Of a DNA stretch of 64,000 bases, positions 62,411-64,000 are shown in pieces. The stretch comes from Roseburia sp. AM59-24XD (lineage in GTDB: Bacteria > Bacillota > Clostridia > Lachnospirales > Lachnospiraceae). The position numbers and the translations under genes are program-made. The notes under the pieces are model-generated. The model ran no database searches. It was not told where the DNA came from and saw only the letters and a list, made by a program, of their open reading frames with translations. Numbering within the stretch: the first letter of the stretch is position 1; the number at the start of each line of letters is the position of its first letter. The DNA lies in the NCBI RefSeq assembly GCF_003478445.1, contig NZ_QUET01000018.1, forward strand, positions 1 through 64,000. The letters are read 5' to 3'.

Positions 62411-63281
62411 TGGTTTAACAAAAGAATTTGGAGATTTTACGGCTGTCAATCATATAAACCTCACTATGACAAATGGTGTGTATGGTCTTTTAGGTGTAAA
62501 CGGAGCAGGAAAAACAACTTTAATGAGAATGTTGTGTACTCTTTTAAAGCCAACAAGCGGAACGATATGCTGTAATGGAAAAGATATTTTTAGTATGGAC
62601 AGCGAATATCGTAAACTGTTGGGGTATTTACCGCAGGATTTTGGATTTTATCCCGAATTTACAGTGGAGGATTATTTACTTTATATTGGAGCGCTAAAAG
62701 GAATACGCCCTATTGTTGCAAAAAAGCGAGTAAAAGAATTGATTGCTAAGGTTGGTCTTTCAAAAGCAGCTCATAAAAAAATGAAAAAATTATCTGGTGG
62801 TATGAAGCGCAGAGCCGGAATTGCACAGGCTATGTTGAATAATCCTAAGATTTTAATACTTGATGAACCAACAGCAGGACTTGACCCAAATGAAAGAATT
62901 AGGTTTCGCAATTTGATTAGTGAGCTTTCAGAAGACAGGCTGGTGTTATTATCGACACATATCGTTTCGGATATTGAGTATATTGCGAATGAAATCTGGT
63001 TGATGAAAGACGGAGAAATTCTGCACAAAGGAAGCATTGATGAATTGATAAATTCTATGACAGAAGCGGTATGGGAATGCCTTGTACCGAAAAATAAGGT
63101 GTCTGATTTCATGGAAAAATATAAAATTTCCAATATGAAATCAGAAATAAATCAAGTTATGCTACGAATTATTTCTCACGAAAAACCGGTTGGAAATGCA
63201 GTGCGTGTAGAAGCGTCACTGGAAGATGTATTTTTATATTATTTTGGAGAGAAAGCAGGTGATGAAAATGCTACGCTATGA
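62394..63281 (+). CDS. ABC-2 type transporter ATP-binding protein
   Basis: A 295-residue ATPase starting MKLELDGLTKEFGDFTAVNH with GGAGGTG upstream. Walker A LLGVNGAGKTTLMRMLCTL, Q-loop YLPQDFGFYPEFTVEDYLLY, signature LSGGMKRRAGIAQAMLN, Walker B ILILDEPTAGLDP and LLSTHIVSD. The C-terminal 70 residues form a typical accessory domain. It overlaps the membrane protein before it and the permease after it. Probably exports a peptide or drug. Confidence 0.93.
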   Translation: MKLELDGLTKEFGDFTAVNHINLTMTNGVYGLLGVNGAGKTTLMRMLCTLLKPTSGTICCNGKDIFSMDSEYRKLLGYLPQDFGFYPEFTVEDYLLYIGALKGIRPIVAKKRVKELIAKVGLSKAAHKKMKKLSGGMKRRAGIAQAMLNNPKILILDEPTAGLDPNERIRFRNLISELSEDRLVLLSTHIVSDIEYIANEIWLMKDGEILHKGSIDELINSMTEAVWECLVPKNKVSDFMEKYKISNMKSEINQVMLRIISHEKPVGNAVRVEASLEDVFLYYFGEKAGDENATL

Positions 63282-64000
63282 AATCAGAAAAGTGTTTTCT
63301 AAATCAAAAAATAGAATTGCTGTTATCGTATTATTCGTAATACTGGTGATAACAAGTATTTTAACGATTAACAAGGTGGAATTTGTTGATGAAAATGGAA
63401 ATTCTTCTGTTGGAATTTCGGCTTCAAGAGATTTAAGAGAAGCTAAAAACCAATGGGCAGGTTATTTAACCACTGATACATTGAGTAAGGCACTGGAAGA
63501 AAACAAGACAATTAACAGTTCGAAAGAGGCATTGTCGGATGACATTACAGAACAAAATAAGGCATATGCAAAAAAGCAGGGCATAGCTGGTATTATGGAT
63601 GTCATCATTTGTGCATTCAGTGATTATAGAGATTACAATTATTATGCGCCGGATCATATTTCTGATGATGAAGTTGGAACTATCTATGAAAGAAGAATTT
63701 CTACTTTAAAAAATTGGCTTGAGTCTGGAGGAGAAACATTTTCGCAGGCAGAAAAAGATTTTATGATTCAGAAATATGAAGAACTGAAAACGCCATTTTA
63801 CTATGAATATATAGACGGTTGGTCTGCATTATTGCAAAATATATCAACCTTTATTCTGATGCTGGCTTTAGTCATCGGTTTTCTGGTATCCGGGATATTT
63901 TCGGATGAATTTCAGTCAAAAGCAGATTCCATTTTTTTCTCTGCACGATTTGGAAGAAGCAAGGGGATTTCCGCAAAGGTAGGAGCAGGTTTTTGTATTA
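63262..64000 (+). CDS. ABC-2 type permease, 3'-truncated by the window edge
   Basis: The frame opens at ATG 63262 (ATG 63268 is an in-frame alternative) within the end of the ATPase gene, and runs to base 64000 without a stop. It begins MKMLRYEIRKVFSKSKNRIA, with a transmembrane helix (VIVLFVILVITSILTI), then a large charged extracytoplasmic loop of about 140 residues, and a second helix (FILMLALVIGFLVSGIF) followed by FSDEFQSKADSIFFSARFGR, the typical cytoplasmic coupling region of ABC-2 permeases. The rest lies outside the window. Confidence 0.85.
   Translation, partial: MKMLRYEIRKVFSKSKNRIAVIVLFVILVITSILTINKVEFVDENGNSSVGISASRDLREAKNQWAGYLTTDTLSKALEENKTINSSKEALSDDITEQNKAYAKKQGIAGIMDVIICAFSDYRDYNYYAPDHISDDEVGTIYERRISTLKNWLESGGETFSQAEKDFMIQKYEELKTPFYYEYIDGWSALLQNISTFILMLALVIGFLVSGIFSDEFQSKADSIFFSARFGRSKGISAKVGAGFCI

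Larger units (their letters stand above)
60157..64000 (+). mobile_element. Remnant of a Tn916-family integrative conjugative element with cargo
   Basis: The stretch begins with an ArdA-like fragment fused out of frame to a TcpC fragment, both conjugation-module genes of Tn916-type elements. It continues AT-rich through a sigma factor, membrane protein and ABC exporter running past the window end. No integrase, excisionase or att sites are visible, so the boundaries are not fixed; the left limit may be as early as about 59200. Confidence 0.5.

Overview
The window looks like a chromosome segment from a motile, fermentative, Gram-positive anaerobe of the Lachnospiraceae (Clostridia). The evidence is a gdpP-rplI-dnaB operon, a thrS gene behind a T-box leader, flagellin next to a DUF6240-type protein, pyruvate formate-lyase with its activase, secreted BspA-type leucine-rich-repeat and Ig-like proteins, a GH5 cellulase and GH31 alpha-xylosidase, and a Zur-type regulator. 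The genus cannot be fixed from sequence alone; relatives of Roseburia, Lachnospira or Agathobacter are the natural comparison.

Layout. 1-3400 is an AT-rich accessory stretch: a 5'-truncated gene, a small helix-turn-helix protein, a zinc-ribbon/coiled-coil protein and a decayed Rpn/YhgA-type gene. 3564-6206 holds a zinc-ribbon Ser/Thr kinase and an uncharacterised partner. 6442-13546 is housekeeping: ispF, an rRNA methyltransferase, gdpP-rplI-dnaB and pgi. 13759-27524 is rich in surface and envelope functions: a CotH-like secreted protein, an ECF sigma factor with a membrane partner, a sugar-sensor-like GGDEF protein, an LRR protein, a cellulase and a three-gene ABC/secreted-protein/permease operon. 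27546-33851 has an AraC regulator, pyruvate kinase, a TSCPD protein, a sirtuin and T-box-thrS. 34212-39420 is a flagellar island behind a sigma-D-like promoter. 39442-45616 has malQ, HIT, a flavodoxin-SCP2 fusion, rhomboid, a roughly 530-nt foldback structure and zur-znuA. 45698-54276 has a secreted repeat protein, alpha-xylosidase and pflB/pflA. 54471-59177 is a Dabb protein and a methionine block (LysR regulator, metE, metF) with a MetR/MtaR-like operator. From about 59200 the sequence turns AT-rich: a RelB/RelE toxin-antitoxin pair, a fused ardA/tcpC remnant of a Tn916-family element, then a sigma factor and an ABC exporter running off the end.

The genes fit a polysaccharide-degrading, mixed-acid fermenting lifestyle: extracellular glycan breakdown, intracellular glycosidases, glycolysis, and pyruvate to acetyl-CoA plus formate. 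The window also contains at least nine positions where a conserved protein continues in the -1 frame and restoring one base repairs it, mostly at short A/T runs. Because none is an insertion and several hit housekeeping genes, under-called bases in the assembly are a likely explanation. I annotate those genes over their full reconstructed extent and flag each site.

No rRNA, tRNA or CRISPR array was recognised.
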